DNA from: Diphasiastrum complanatum
Lineage: Eukaryota > Streptophyta > Lycopodiopsida > Lycopodiales > Lycopodiaceae
Reading direction: 5' to 3'
DNA: 62,000 bases
Assembly: GCA_029204225.1 (NCBI GenBank)
Contig: CM055112.1
Span: 25,123,922 to 25,185,921 of the forward strand
Positions 35,553 to 46,812 of the stretch are shown in pieces. Numbering within the stretch: the stretch's first letter is position 1; every line of letters starts with the position of its first letter. Both the position numbers and the translations under genes were made by a program. The notes beneath the pieces were generated by a model. It saw nothing but the letters and a program-made list of their open reading frames with translations, did not search any database and was not told the DNA's origin.

Positions 35553-35604
35553 TAAATCTCATGGATTGATTTTAAAGACTCCCAAGCCTCTTTAGCATTA
35601 GTAC
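35553..35604 (-). pseudogene. C gag remnant, distal piece
   Basis: On the minus strand this reads ACTNAKEAWESLKSIHEIY, continuing the gag frame from 40693 across the B2 insertion. It ends directly against the LTR, so about 1200 codons of normal copia coding sequence are missing. Confidence 0.8.
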
Positions 35605-35609
35605 AAGCT

Positions 35610-36419
35610 TGTGAGAAATTGGCAAAATCCTAGCTTGGTATTTTTTTATGATAGAAGTTTGTAAGTGAATCTCACATGTGTGGAGGATGTTCCCACGTGT
35701 GGAGAATTGTAAAGTAAATCAAAATGTTTGATATAGGGGTCTCATAGAATTTCATAGTCAAGCATTTAGGTGTAGGATGTTGATAGGGTCAAATTTGGCA
35801 TAGATGGCACATTATCCATTTCCACTTGTAATGCCAATATTGAGCCAAACTTGTGCCAATTAGAGTGTAGACAAGTGTCATGCTTTTGTTTGATGAAGCT
35901 TAAGAGGTCCAATAGGATTTAGAGGTGGAACCTTGTGAGGTCCAATAGAAAATTGAGGTGTGCTTGAATATAGTCCAATAGAATTTAGAGGTGCATGGAT
36001 CAATGGTCCAATAGGATTAAGAGGTGGCAAAGTGTGATCCAATCATAGTTAAGCATAGTGGTAGCTCATGAATCTATTAGTATCATTGTACTCCTCCTTT
36101 TGGATCTAATTGATTTGGTGATTTCATGGATTTTGTGAGTTATTGGATTTCTAGCTTTCTCTCTCTACCCGAGAGCTCTTGATGTATTTTCTCTCTCTAC
36201 CCGAGGAGAGCAGCTTGTTTTTACTTAGATTATTTTTTGAATACTTCCCACACGTGTGAGTGAGAGTTGGAAGTGATTGAATGCATGTAGTAGTGTGTTT
36301 TTGCCATAGGATTCAAGATTGATCTTGAATCTCAATCTAGTCTTGATCTTGGTGCATCTACACACCTTAGGAGATCACAAGTACATGTAGTGGACAGTCC
36401 ACACGTGTGAAATTCAACA
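35610..36419 (+). repeat. B2 5' LTR
   Basis: 810 bases. CACGTG-core palindromes occur as CCCACGTGTGG (~35693), CCACACGTGTGAG (~36249) and CCACACGTGTGAAA (~36400). Two CTCTCTCTACCCGAG motifs flank the section before the likely transcript start. Confidence 0.95.
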
Positions 36420-36432
36420 TGGTATCAGAGCC
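36420..36432 (+). other. B2 primer-binding site
   Basis: TGGTATCAGAGCC directly after the LTR; initiator tRNA-Met type. Confidence 0.95.
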
Positions 36433-37177
36433 TACCTAAGGTTACCATGCATTTTGATCCATCTAAGTGAAAAATTTTTCATCAATCTTGAGCTAGAAAT
36501 TGTCAAGGCCCATTTTCCTAGCTATCTTGTTCAATTTTGGATCAAAAGAGATCAAAAGGACATTGATTGGGTCTGACCTGGTACTGTACGGAATCAGGTG
36601 CTCAGACACGTGTGAGGAACATCCAATTTCAGTTTGGGAGTTCTCTTTCATGTTTGATCCAAAAATCTTGCTAGATAGCTTGTTTTGAAGCTATTTTTGT
36701 CTAGTTTCTGATGCAATCAGTTTCATTCCATTTGGTTGAGCCAATCAAAAGTTATAAGCTTTTGAAGAGGGTTAGGTAGGGCACCTAGACCTGGGTGGAC
36801 ACATTTGGTTTGGTCAAAAGATTGCTTGTTTGATCCAAAATCACAGTTGAATGCTTACCAATCTCATCTATATGTGATCTAGGCATTGTTTTGAGATCTT
36901 AGCCAGTTTGTTTCATGCAATATCATTGTATTTGAGTCAAATTTGGTTTCTTAGTGTATTTCACACGTGCTAAGAGTGTTTGATCCTAACTTTTCCCATA
37001 CTCCATCATTTGATGTGAAGTAGATCTAGTTTTGGAGAGATTGAGATAGCTAGTGAGAATCATCTCACAGTTTGTTGCAAGATCTTGCATAGGAGATGGT
37101 AGCACACCATTATTGGATCCTATAGTGAGAGAGAAGCAACATTTTTTGTTCATCACTTTTATTTATCTCCACTTTAC
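36433..37177 (+). other. B2 untranslated leader
   Basis: About 745 bases, conserved with the B1 leader. It holds GTACTGTACGG about 20 bases from ACACGTGTG (36580-36615). The 62-codon frame near 36500 lacks an ATG at its start and is not called. Confidence 0.6.
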
Positions 37178-39751
37178 ATGACTTCAATGAGTTCATACTT
37201 GTTGCAACCAAGTGAGAGATTGTCTACTTCCAATTATTCAATATGGAAGTTGAGGATGGAGTCCATCTTGATACTCCAAGATGTGATGGACATTGTACTT
37301 GGGATTGAGGAGGAGCCTCAAGTCCTTCAAGAAGTACAAAAATACAAGAAGAGAGCTAGGATGGCTCTCCACTACATTAAGATGAATGTCTCTAATGAGA
37401 TATTGAGGGAGATTGGTGATTGTTCTACATCCAAGGAAGCTTGGGATTGTCTCAAGTCCATCTATGAGGCTAAGAACACCTCTAGGCTCCTCACTCTTAG
37501 AAATCAAATATTCCAAAGTAGTCAAAAGAGTGATGAGAGTGCATCTAATTATGTTTTGAGAGTCAAGGATATTCATAGAGAGCTTGCATGTATTGGTGAC
37601 TCAATCAATCAAAGTGAGCTAGTACAAGTCATTCTCAATGGGTTGAGAGATGAATATGACAACCTTGTCCAATCCTATGCTATTAAGGAGGAGCTACCAA
37701 GTTTGGAGGCCCTTCAAAGTGTGCTTATTTCTGAAGAATCAAGACAAGAGTACAAACTCTTGAGGATGGACAAGCTATCACTCAATCATGATGATGGCAA
37801 AGTTCTATTTGCCAAGCACAAAGAGAGGAGTAAGAAGCAACACCATCATTTCTCTAATGACAAAGCTAAAGACCAAGATGGAGAGGAGGAGGATACCTCT
37901 CATGCTTCTAATTCAAATCTCAAGAAGAAGATGATCAAGTGCTTTTATTGTGGCAAGAAAGGCCATTATGCCACCAATTGCTTCAAGAAGAAGAATCAAC
38001 TCAATCAAGCCAACATCACCAATGAGAAAGAAGACTATATTGCAAGTGATGGAGAAGGCTCTCTTTTGGCATCAAGCTTCTCCTCTTCCACCTTCAACAA
38101 GGATGACTCATGGTATATTGATAGTGGAGCATCTTCACATATGTGTGGCTCCAAGCACTTTTTTTCATCTATTATGCCTTATGATGGAGTCAAGAAGACC
38201 ATATACTTTGCAAGTAAGCATGAGTGCAATATTGAAGGAGTAGGGATTATTCCCTTGAAGCTTGCATCTTCTAAAGATCTCTTTCTCAACAATGTTCTTT
38301 TTGTCCCAAAGCTTACAAAGAACATCTTAAGTGTTGGCCAACTTCTTGATAGTGGTTTTGATGTCAATTTCAATATTGACAATTGTGTGATTAAGAAGGA
38401 TGGTGAGATCCTTGCATATGGATCAAGATTTGAAGGCATCTACAAATTTGATCCAAGTGAGAGTGCAAACTCTCTTGATGTTTCTTATATTTCCAATATT
38501 TCAAAGGAGGAGGATTACACAAGATGCACATATCTTCTCTCTTCAAGTATTATGGTGTATGATTATTCCTTATTATTCAAAGCATATGTTGAGAAGAAAT
38601 TCTCATTGAAGATCAAAGCTTTGAGGAGTATTGGAGCTCTTGAAGGAATAGCACCATATGAAGTTTTATTCAAGATGAAGCCTAAGGTTGATCACCTTAG
38701 TGAACTTGGTAGTGCTTGCTTTGCATATATTCCCTTGGAAACAAGAAGGAAGGATGATCCAAGCTCATGGATCATGATTGGATACTCATCCATCAAGGAG
38801 GCCTTTAGTGTCTTTACACTCTCTATTTCAAATGTGATGGTGAATAGAGATGTCATATTGCATGAAGATTCAATCTTGGAAGTGGCCGAGATCAAGGCTT
38901 CTCAAGAAGCATCACAAGTTATCCTTTTTGAAGGTATTCAAGTTATGATGGGGCCAATGTGTGAGGAGGAGTTTCTTCTTCATATGATCTCAAGAAGATC
39001 TTCAAGATGCATGGCCGAGTCTTTATGGCTCACCTTACATGGCAAAGAGGGGCATCTTTCATGTTGTATCTACTACAACACATTCATATATGCTTCTCTT
39101 CCTTTGCTTGAAATGCTATCCTGCTTCATTGAATTTTTTGGATCTCAAAGTTCAAGAAAAGCTATACTAGTTATGTATGATGCTTATGGTATGGACATGT
39201 TTCTTGTCATTATTGACTTAGATGTGTTTCCAATATTTTTTGAAAGCAAGATATTGTATTGTCAAAAGTATACTCTTGGTTCTAGTAAGAACAAGATTGA
39301 GCTTGGTACTCACTTTTTTGAAAATCATGTTTTCACATGTTTTGAGGCAAATTGTAAACTCCTCTTGAGATTAAGTGAAGCATCCAAAGTGGACACTTAC
39401 ATCCTTGAGAGAGTAACTAGCCTAAAAAAGATCAAGATAGTCTTTGATATCAAGATTAGATCCATCATGGATATAGTTCATTGTATGTGGACTAGTCAAG
39501 CTAGAAAGCATAATCTTGATAATCATCATTGTTTCACATCTTATGATCTTGATCTCCATGATCCTTATGAGGCTTGGAAGCCTCAGATTTCTCTATTTAT
39601 GGTGCATCCATCATGCAAGTGGAACTTTCAAGGCAAAAATCATCATCAAGCATGGAGGAAGCCCATGATAATAGTGGCATATTGGTGGAGCACTCTTCAA
39701 AGACATTGGCAAGAGATCTCTACCAAAGAGATCTTATCATGGATATGGTGA
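37178..39751 (+). CDS. B-family polyprotein: Gag, protease, IN remnant, novel C-terminus
   Basis: This is an uninterrupted 857-codon frame. Gag (UBN2 type) spans about residues 8-200, the knuckle CFYCGKKGHYATNC 255-268, and protease YIDSGASSHM lies near 312-321. A reduced integrase part (about 470-565) keeps KIKALRS, GIAPYEVLFKMKPKVDHL and IMIGYSSIKEAFSVF, but the stretches carrying all three catalytic acidic residues and the HHCC region are deleted in frame. Residues about 585-857 match no copia domain I know: no YVDD and no RNase H motif. They include hydrophobic patches (ASLPLLEMLSCFIEFFG, MDMFLVIIDLDVFPIFF). B1 carries the same C-terminus, with one nonsense change. Normal copia polyproteins are about 1300 aa. 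Gag and protease may form particles; the role of the C-terminus is unknown and it may simply be captured sequence that happens to be open. Confidence 0.9.
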   Translation: MTSMSSYLLQPSERLSTSNYSIWKLRMESILILQDVMDIVLGIEEEPQVLQEVQKYKKRARMALHYIKMNVSNEILREIGDCSTSKEAWDCLKSIYEAKNTSRLLTLRNQIFQSSQKSDESASNYVLRVKDIHRELACIGDSINQSELVQVILNGLRDEYDNLVQSYAIKEELPSLEALQSVLISEESRQEYKLLRMDKLSLNHDDGKVLFAKHKERSKKQHHHFSNDKAKDQDGEEEDTSHASNSNLKKKMIKCFYCGKKGHYATNCFKKKNQLNQANITNEKEDYIASDGEGSLLASSFSSSTFNKDDSWYIDSGASSHMCGSKHFFSSIMPYDGVKKTIYFASKHECNIEGVGIIPLKLASSKDLFLNNVLFVPKLTKNILSVGQLLDSGFDVNFNIDNCVIKKDGEILAYGSRFEGIYKFDPSESANSLDVSYISNISKEEDYTRCTYLLSSSIMVYDYSLLFKAYVEKKFSLKIKALRSIGALEGIAPYEVLFKMKPKVDHLSELGSACFAYIPLETRRKDDPSSWIMIGYSSIKEAFSVFTLSISNVMVNRDVILHEDSILEVAEIKASQEASQVILFEGIQVMMGPMCEEEFLLHMISRRSSRCMAESLWLTLHGKEGHLSCCIYYNTFIYASLPLLEMLSCFIEFFGSQSSRKAILVMYDAYGMDMFLVIIDLDVFPIFFESKILYCQKYTLGSSKNKIELGTHFFENHVFTCFEANCKLLLRLSEASKVDTYILERVTSLKKIKIVFDIKIRSIMDIVHCMWTSQARKHNLDNHHCFTSYDLDLHDPYEAWKPQISLFMVHPSCKWNFQGKNHHQAWRKPMIIVAYWWSTLQRHWQEISTKEILSWIW

Positions 39752-39866
39752 GGGTGCTGCTATGATGGATCCCTTGGCTGATCTTCACTTCCTATGCATA
39801 CCAAAGGATCCACTCAAAAAGATTTACAAACTTCTCAAGTGATCTAGTACCTTTCCAAGCTACTTT

Positions 39867-39877
39867 TTGAGGAGGAG
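39867..39877 (+). other. Polypurine tract of B2
   Basis: TTGAGGAGGAG immediately precedes the 3' LTR; the B1 counterpart is conserved. Confidence 0.8.
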
Positions 39878-40687
39878 TGTGAGAAATTGGCAAAATCCTA
39901 GCTTGGTATTTTTTTATGATAGAAGTTTGTAAGTGAATCTCACATGTGTGGAGGATGTTCCCACGTGTGGAGAATTGTAAAGTAAATCAAAATGTTTGAT
40001 ATAGGGGTCTCATAGAATTTCATAGTCAAGCATTTAGGTGTAGGATGTTGATAGGGTCAAATTTGGCATAGATGGCACATTATCCATTTCCACTTGTAAT
40101 GCCAATATTGAGCCAAACTTGTGCCAATTAGAGTGTAGACAAGTGTCATGCTTTTGTTTGATGAAGCTTAAGAGGTCCAATAGGATTTAGAGGTGGAACC
40201 TTGTGAGGTCCAATAGAAAATTGAGGTGTGCTTGAATATAGTCCAATAGAATTTAGAGGTGCATGGATCAATGGTCCAATAGGATTAAGAGGTGGCAAAG
40301 TGTGATCCAATCATAGTTAAGCATAGTGGTAGCTCATGAATCTATTAGTATCATTGTACTCCTCCTTTTGGATCTAATTGATTTGGTGATTTCATGGATT
40401 TTGTGAGTTATTGGATTTCTAGCTTTCTCTCTCTACCCGAGAGCTCTTGATGTATTTTCTCTCTCTACCCGAGGAGAGCAGCTTGTTTTTACTTAGATTA
40501 TTTTTTGAATACTTCCCACACGTGTGAGTGAGAGTTGGAAGTGATTGAATGCATGTAGTAGTGTGTTTTTGCCATAGGATTCAAGATTGATCTTGAATCT
40601 CAATCTAGTCTTGATCTTGGTGCATCTACACACCTTAGGAGATCACAAGTACATGTAGTGGACAGTCCACACGTGTGAAATTCAACA
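39878..40687 (+). repeat. B2 3' LTR
   Basis: 810 bases, with no difference from the 5' LTR detected by eye. Followed by TSD AAGCT. Confidence 0.95.
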
Positions 40688-40692
40688 AAGCT

Positions 40693-40955
40693 GATACTTC
40701 TCTCAACAAATCATTGCTCACATTCATCTTCACACAATGAAGTGCAAGCCTAGATCTCTTCTTGTATCTAGCTAACTCCTGTGCACCTAGAGGTTCATCT
40801 TCATCTTCAATCAAGAACTCATAAAGGTCTTGGAGCACCAGGAGTGACTCCATTCTTACCTTCCAAATAGCATAATTTGTAGAATTCAATCTCTCACTAG
40901 CTTCTAGAAGGTATGCTCCAGCAGATCCCATCTTACTAGTGACTTCTACAAACAA
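40693..40955 (-). pseudogene. C gag remnant, N-terminal piece
   Basis: On the minus strand the frame starts at 40955 (MFVEVTSKMGSAGAYLLEAS; the inner Met gives MGSAGAYLLEAS). It encodes the first part of a copia Gag (NYAIWKVRMESLLVLQDL, YKKRSRLALHCVKMNVSNDL), interrupted by B2 after LLREVS. It belongs with 35553-35604. Confidence 0.85.
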
Positions 40956-41734
40956 GAAATAGATTTGATTGACTTGAAACTCACAAAGGTCTCACACTTG
41001 CAGTGTTTCACCTAAATTTGATTTCTAATCCAACAAATGGACTTATAATCACAGTTCTATCACTCCCTCACAAAGCTGGAATGAAGATAAGATGAAGTGA
41101 AAACTACTTTCAAACAAATCTTGCCAAGAAATGGATTTGATTCTCTAGAAACTCACTAAGGTCTCTCTCTTGTAGTTTTTCACTCAAATTAGATTTCTAA
41201 TCCAACAAATGGACTTATAATCTCAGTTCTAGCACTCCCTCACAAAGTTGGAATGAAGATAAGATGATGTGAAATCTACTTACAATCAAATCTTGCCAAT
41301 TTTGGCTATTTTTGGACAAAAAAATGACTTAATCTCTTTCTTCCTTCTTGGTGTACTTTCAAGACCTGTTTTTAACCTTAATAGGACTTGAACTCAGCCT
41401 AGATTAATTAGATTCCATGAAACAAATTCAAATCTAATCAATGGCAAATGATCTTGGTAGATTATCCTAGGATCTCCGCCAAAAATTACACCAATAGCTC
41501 ACAAATTGAATTTTTTTGGATCAAATGAATACCATGCATTAAATGCAGGTTCAGATGTGCCCACACATGTGGACAGTACGGATTTGGACCCCTACCAAGT
41601 TTGGGATCAAATCTCCTCACCAAAATCAAGATTCTAGCTTGCCCTCTCAATACTAGCTTTTAGCACCAAAACTTGCTAAAAATGGATTTGCATTAGATCA
41701 ATGGCTTATGCTCTTGTACTTGGCTCTGATACCA
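40956..41734 (-). other. C leader with internal repeat, and PBS
   Basis: This is a leader of about 780 bases. A segment with CTAATCCAACAAATGGACTT occurs twice, about 180 bases apart (near 41023 and 41196), indicating a tandem duplication. The PBS complement is at 41722-41734. GTGGACAGTACGG lies beside CCACACATGTGG near 41560. Confidence 0.7.
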
Positions 41735-42435
41735 TGTGAAAGTACTGTACTTTAGGACCATAAATGGATCTACAAAAGATCCACAAGAGTGATTGGATGC
41801 TTGCTTAACAATCTATCAAAAAACTAGACACAAAAAAGTTGATCTAGATTGGCAATTTGACAAACAACAAGCATTAACAATCAAAAGCATTGATAAACAT
41901 TGAAATCCAAGCCCACACGTGTGTACTACAGGCTGTAGTACGGCCTTCAACCTGAGAAACAGGTAGAAATTGATTTGGTTTCATTTGGATCACAAAAACT
42001 CAATGTACATAGTGAACTAGCTTGAGATTGCCAATGAGCTCCAAAAATTTTCTATCTTCTCACTATGGAGAGAGGGAATACATACCAAATTCGACTTCCT
42101 TCTTGAAGTTAGGTGGATTTCCAGCATGTAATAAGGAAGTTAACTCACTCTCCTTGATCTACAATGAAACCCTAGTCTATTTCCTAGAGTTATGCTTGGT
42201 AGGTAGCTAGTTGGTCAAATTTTCACCTTAAACTTAGGTGTAGGTCCTATAAAGTAGGGATGACCACCAAATAGACATGACCAACTCTCTTGACTTGACC
42301 TAACCTACATTAGGATGGGTTTCTCATGTGGCATCATGGCCTCACATGTGTGGGACCCACTTGTGTACACAATTTACACTATTCTACATGGTTTTTGATC
42401 AAGCTAGATTTGCCAATTTTTGGCAATTCTTCACA
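41735..42435 (-). repeat. C 5' LTR
   Basis: 701 bases, flanked on the right by TSD AAATC. Confidence 0.93.
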
Positions 42436-43878
42436 AAATCGTGACTTTTTTTGATATTGAATATAGATTTTATAGATTATATCAAATTATGAAATTAGTT
42501 AATATTGAATCACGATATTTGTAATTGCACAAATTGTGTTCATTCTTGCGCATTTAGTTGTGAAATAAAAAACTACAAAATTTATGACTATTTTCATCAC
42601 ATCATGAACAATAAATTATAATATTAATTGTGAATTTGCATCATGAAATCGTAAATATTCATCATATAATTTACGATGACTATCATGAACATTAATCTAA
42701 AATTTTTATAGTGAGCTATAAAACTACAAATACTTAATAATAAAATTTGTCATTACTTTTGTTAAAACTAATTGCAATATTGTGAATAATTTTATGACTA
42801 TAGATTGTGAGATTGTGAAAAAAACATAATCAAATATAAAGATGATAATTATTATCTTGAAATGAAGACTACAATTGTTGAAAATCTAAAATCATTCATA
42901 TTATATAGTCAGTAGTAAAAATATAAATGTTGACTTAAGTCAATTTTGAGATTATTCAAATCACAAAATAGTCAATGTTGAAATCCAAAATGAAAAAAAA
43001 AAATATTTCAATTACTAAACAACAATGTAAAGTTAGAAAATGATGTTTATGAATTGTTACTGATGGTCATTTATTATGTCAAATATTAACAAATATTAAA
43101 ACACCACATTAATGGCAAGGCCTTTGTGGTATGCCGTATCATTCTTGTTTTATTTAACATTTTAAAAATAATTAGTTGGCTCCAAGATTTAATACATTCT
43201 TTTAGTGGCCCATAATAAAGTTTTAACAAAGTGCAAGGCATTTTACTTTTTTAAAATACAAAAATGACACAAGTATTTCTTAATCATTATTAAGATACAT
43301 ATTAAAAAGTACAAACTTAACATAATTTTTTATATTGATTATTGCATCACCCTAATTTATTGCGTTTTCTAGAAGAAGCTGATTTTTTTGAGATCTTGTA
43401 TTATGAAGCTCGTTGGTAAAATATTACAAGTTTACATTAATAATGAATTCTATTGACTTAATAAATCTATGCAACATAAGCTTTATATGAAATGTTACAT
43501 ACTCTACTACACAAGAATTTCTTGGATTCGAAAACAATAGAGAAATTTTTTTCTACATTTCAAAGAAATAGCTGATATTTTTAAAGTCAACTTCCAAGAA
43601 GTGTTTTACAAAGTCAGGTTTTGGAGAAAGATATTTATTCGATTCCTATTCTTGCCAGATTTTTCAAACAATGACCCAAAGTTTGAATCAATTGAAATCC
43701 TATGAAAAAAGGATAACTAGATATATTTTAAGGGTCTGTATAAAAATTTGAGCCTTCATAAAAAAAAAAATTGAGCCTTCGCCATATAGAATTGTAGGCT
43801 TTTGGCCCATGAAAGCCTACAATTTTTATTTTAATAGGTTTTGTGTTAGGTTGAAAAAAAAGTTTTTCGCAAGCAATA
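42436..43878 (-). repeat. Inverted D, F and hairpin repeat, copy 3
   Basis: This continues the D repeat interrupted by element C (inverted relative to 29986-31245), then F, then the TGTAGGCTT hairpin (43790-43825). No gene. Confidence 0.7.
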
Positions 43879-44254
43879 GGCACCAATTCAATTCACATAG
43901 CTCTTTATGTACATGATGAATTTATTCTTTCTAATGACACTTCTCTACTACACACTACTAAGAGTGATCTGTCAAAGGAATTTGACATGACTGATTTAGG
44001 AGCTATTCATTCTTTGTTAGGAATTTACATTGCTAGAGATAAACTTCAGAAGAAGATCTATCTTAGCCAGTAGACAAATCTAAAAGGCATTTTAGAAAAA
44101 TTTCATATATCTGATTGCAAACCAATAGATTCACCAATGGATTCAAGTATTGTATTGACTAAACCTACTTGTGCTGATTTTGATAGTGAAGTACTCAACA
44201 TAGCTATGTACACTTATCATTCACTAATAGGATATTTGATGTATGCAATGTTGA
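43879..44254 (+). pseudogene. copia RT C-terminal fragment
   Basis: The broken frame reads ALYVHDEFILSND, where YVHD stands at the place of the catalytic YVDD. It continues LSKEFDMTDLGAIHSLLGIY, one stop, then KFHISDCKPIDSPMDSS and MYTYHSLIGYLMYAML. This is the junction of RT and RNase H in copia Pol. It belongs to a different, more diverged copia than element I. The rest of pol is absent on both sides. Confidence 0.85.
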
Positions 44255-44356
44255 TCTCCAACAAAGGGTTACCAATCCTATTATAATTTCAAGTTCGGAT
44301 GTTAAGTTCAATAACTTGAAGTCATTGAAGACTTGGCCATCTTTAAGGACTTCCAC
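44255..44356. other. Unassigned junction DNA
   Basis: About 100 bases between the RT fragment and repeat G. No feature recognised. Confidence 0.4.
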
Positions 44357-45370
44357 AAAATTAGCATTCAGAACATGTCTGCAGAAATACATTACTTTCG
44401 CGACAGTCTACAAAAATACTTTGGGTGTCGCGACAGTCTGCAGAAATAAACTATGTTTTCAACAGTGTCGACTTTTTCACAATTTTCCAAAATGCAAAAC
44501 TAGCATAGTTCAACAATTTAAGCTATTTTGCAACAGTTCAAAGTTCAACTATTTGTTAGCACATTCGGCTTTTCGCGAAAATGCGAAGAGAAAGAAAATT
44601 CTCGAATGTCATCTACTTCAAGACTTGAACTATTTTAGGGCACCTTTAACTTTTTCACGAAATTTCGAAGAGAGAGAAAATGCCGAAGGTCGTCTATTTT
44701 CAACGAGGAACTTTCCCAGTCACTTTTCAAAATTTGCGAAGTGAAAGAAACCCGCGTTACGTAAAATGCGAAGTGAGAGAATTTGCGATGTCCTTCTCCA
44801 CGTCATTATTCATGATTCGTTGACGATATATACTATATATAGCTGTCACAAAAGCCATATACTTCCAAGTACAACGGCTTACATAATTAGGTGACAAACA
44901 TTCAATGTAGTTAATACACGAATGAAATCTATAAATAGATCATCCAAGCACATATTATTTGAGTTGCTCCATCCATGAGACTTATTATTTGAGCCTCCTA
45001 GTTACGCCACCATTTTTGGTTGTAATTGCTATTTTATTGTGCTTCAGTGTAATATAGCAGCAACACATTTTTATTTGTGTACAACGTAGATGAATGCTTG
45101 TTATGATTGAATGCACTTTCATTGTTGTTTGATCACGCTTGTATACTCACTTTGATCCGAACACGGATGTCTATGACTCATCAGTTTTTGATCATACGAT
45201 GGTTGTCTTTGACGCTTGAGGAACTCACGATATCACACTGCTCTTCCATTTACTTCAGAACTATACTTCACATTGAATCTGATTTTAATAGTACTACACA
45301 CAAACCATCTCTAATCTCTTCAGTGGACTGTACTTTTGTTTTAGAGTATGAATAATTTTTAAGATCCTGT
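44357..45370 (+). repeat. Repeat G, unoccupied copy
   Basis: This matches 12866-13490 plus 14192-14590 without the solo LTR; the empty target is ACTTA at 44980-44984. GAAGAGAGAGAAA motifs and a TATAAATAG box (near 44930) are retained. The 142-codon frame 44316-44744 has no recognisable family. Confidence 0.75.
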
Positions 45371-45516
45371 TCGACAATGGATACTAATCGTAAAATTGTG
45401 AATATTGGCCGTGAAGTTGTGAGTACTTATCGTGATATTCTGAATATTGATCATAATTCTTTGAAAAAGTTTGAAAACGTTGACTATGAATGTTCATTGT
45501 CAATTATTTATATGTT
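45371..45516 (-). repeat. Inverted D fragment
   Basis: A short piece of AT-rich D repeat, sense to its seven-residue periodic frame. Confidence 0.6.
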
Positions 45517-45710
45517 AGGTCCTTTAAAGTAGGAATCACTACCAAAATAACATGACCAGCCCTATGGACTTGACCTAACCTACATTAGGAGTGGATTGCC
45601 ACGTGGCATCTTGGCCTCACATATGTGGAATCCACTTATGTACAAAATTTACATTATACTACATGGTTTTTTATCAAACTAGATTTGTCAATTTTTGGCA
45701 ATTCTTTACA
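45517..45710 (-). mobile_element. Truncated family C LTR (5' end part)
   Basis: About 194 bases matching the LTR end that reads GGCAATTCTTCACA on this strand. It abuts GATTTATTATT (45711), the same D target site as element C but with the LTR in the opposite orientation relative to D. Confidence 0.8.
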
Positions 45711-46110
45711 GATTTATTATTTATGATTTACATTTCATAACTTGGGTAATTAGAAAAGTTGTTGTTCATTATTTACAATTGCACTATAAAAAATGTCAAG
45801 ATTCACTATCCATAGTTTGACAATCTACAAAAAGTCATAATTGACTACTCAGAATTTTGCAATTTAATATTGACAAAGGCAGTTCACAATAATAGTATTA
45901 ATCATTTAAATGTACTTGTAATTTTATAATCATTTTTCGTAATGATGATGCTCACAATTAACATATAGATGATTGAAAATCAACATTCATAGTCAAAGTT
46001 TTCAAAGATTTATGATCAATATTTAAAATATCACGATAAGCATTCACAACTTCACGACCAATATTCACAATTTTATGATCAGTATTCATAGTTTCGTGAC
46101 AAGCTCTGCC
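45711..46110 (+). repeat. AT-rich repeat D, copy
   Basis: Continuation of D to the right of the truncated LTR. Confidence 0.65.
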
Positions 46111-46812
46111 AACAAATAATAAACCATGAGAAAGGACTGTTTTAACAAAAGTATGTTGCGAATGTATTTCTTAAGTGCTTCTAGCTCAATGAGGGTCGAA
46201 TTATGTAATGCCAAAGTAAAGTGGGTTGGATACCATTTGAGAAAGAGAGAGAGAGGGGGGTGGGGGGGGGGGGGGGTTGTTTGCCCATGTAGCATTTGAA
46301 GTAGATACCAAAGGAGGACTAATTTCAACCCCAAGGACTTCAACTATCAAACTATCATGTGAAACTGTGGTAATGACCATGTGAACATTATGAGGTACCT
46401 TCCTTTAACAACTCTACACACACTTGATGAATTTCATCTTATTCTAGAAGATTGTTATGGATGCCATCAAGATTGACCTAAATTTTTTTGCATGGAAATC
46501 AAACTGTGAAAAGAAATGTTGTGAGAAGTAGATGTCAACCTCAATGCTTGGAGTATCAAAGGATACAATGTCATACATTGTAGTGGAACACTGCATGGGA
46601 TGTTCTCGAACACTAATTTTTTTAAAAAAAGCTCTGAAAATTTTATTAAGAAAACCCTTAATACATTTAAAAACACCTGATTAGTAGTAACAAGAAAATA
46701 TACATATTGCCTAAAAGAATTTATACTAAAAAATTTTTAAAATAAAAACAGAATAAATCATGTTTTTTTATTCAAAAATTTTGAAAAAAAATTTAAGTGC
46801 ACATTCCAAAAA
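46111..46812 (+). repeat. Repeat A, copy 3
   Basis: G tract at 46255-46276, including about 15 consecutive G's. The copy breaks off at about 46815, inside the segment that reads CATTCCAAAAAACCCCAATG in other copies, and joins a copia fragment. Confidence 0.75.

Larger units (their letters stand above)
35610..40687 (+). mobile_element. Young non-autonomous copia B2
   Basis: This complete 5078-base element has 810-base LTRs (35610-36419 and 39878-40687) beginning TGTGAGAAATTGG and ending ATTCAACA. The PBS TGGTATCAGAGCC is at 36420-36432, a purine tract TTGAGGAGGAG precedes the 3' LTR, and TSD AAGCT is at 35605-35609 and 40688-40692. I found no difference between the LTRs by eye, so insertion was very recent. 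It encodes Gag and protease but no integrase catalytic residues, no RT and no RNase H. It must have moved with enzymes supplied in trans. Confidence 0.96.
34852..42435 (-). mobile_element. Deleted copia element C, carrying nested B2
   Basis: The 701-base LTRs (34852-35552 and 41735-42435) are flanked by AAATC (34847-34851 and 42436-42440). PBS complement GGCTCTGATACCA is at 41722-41734. Once B2 is discounted, only about 1.1 kb of internal DNA remains: leader plus the first 110 or so gag codons, which run straight into the 3' LTR. Everything from mid-Gag through RNase H is gone, so it is an internal-deletion derivative that depended on other elements. Confidence 0.93.

Noticed and set aside
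36500-36688. 62-codon frame in the B leader, present in both copies
   Set aside because: It has no ATG at its start; conservation is explained by overall leader similarity.
46086-46343. Proline-rich frames opposite the G tracts (also 31228, 49581, 57073)
   Set aside because: The proline runs are the complement of poly-G and vary freely in length between copies.
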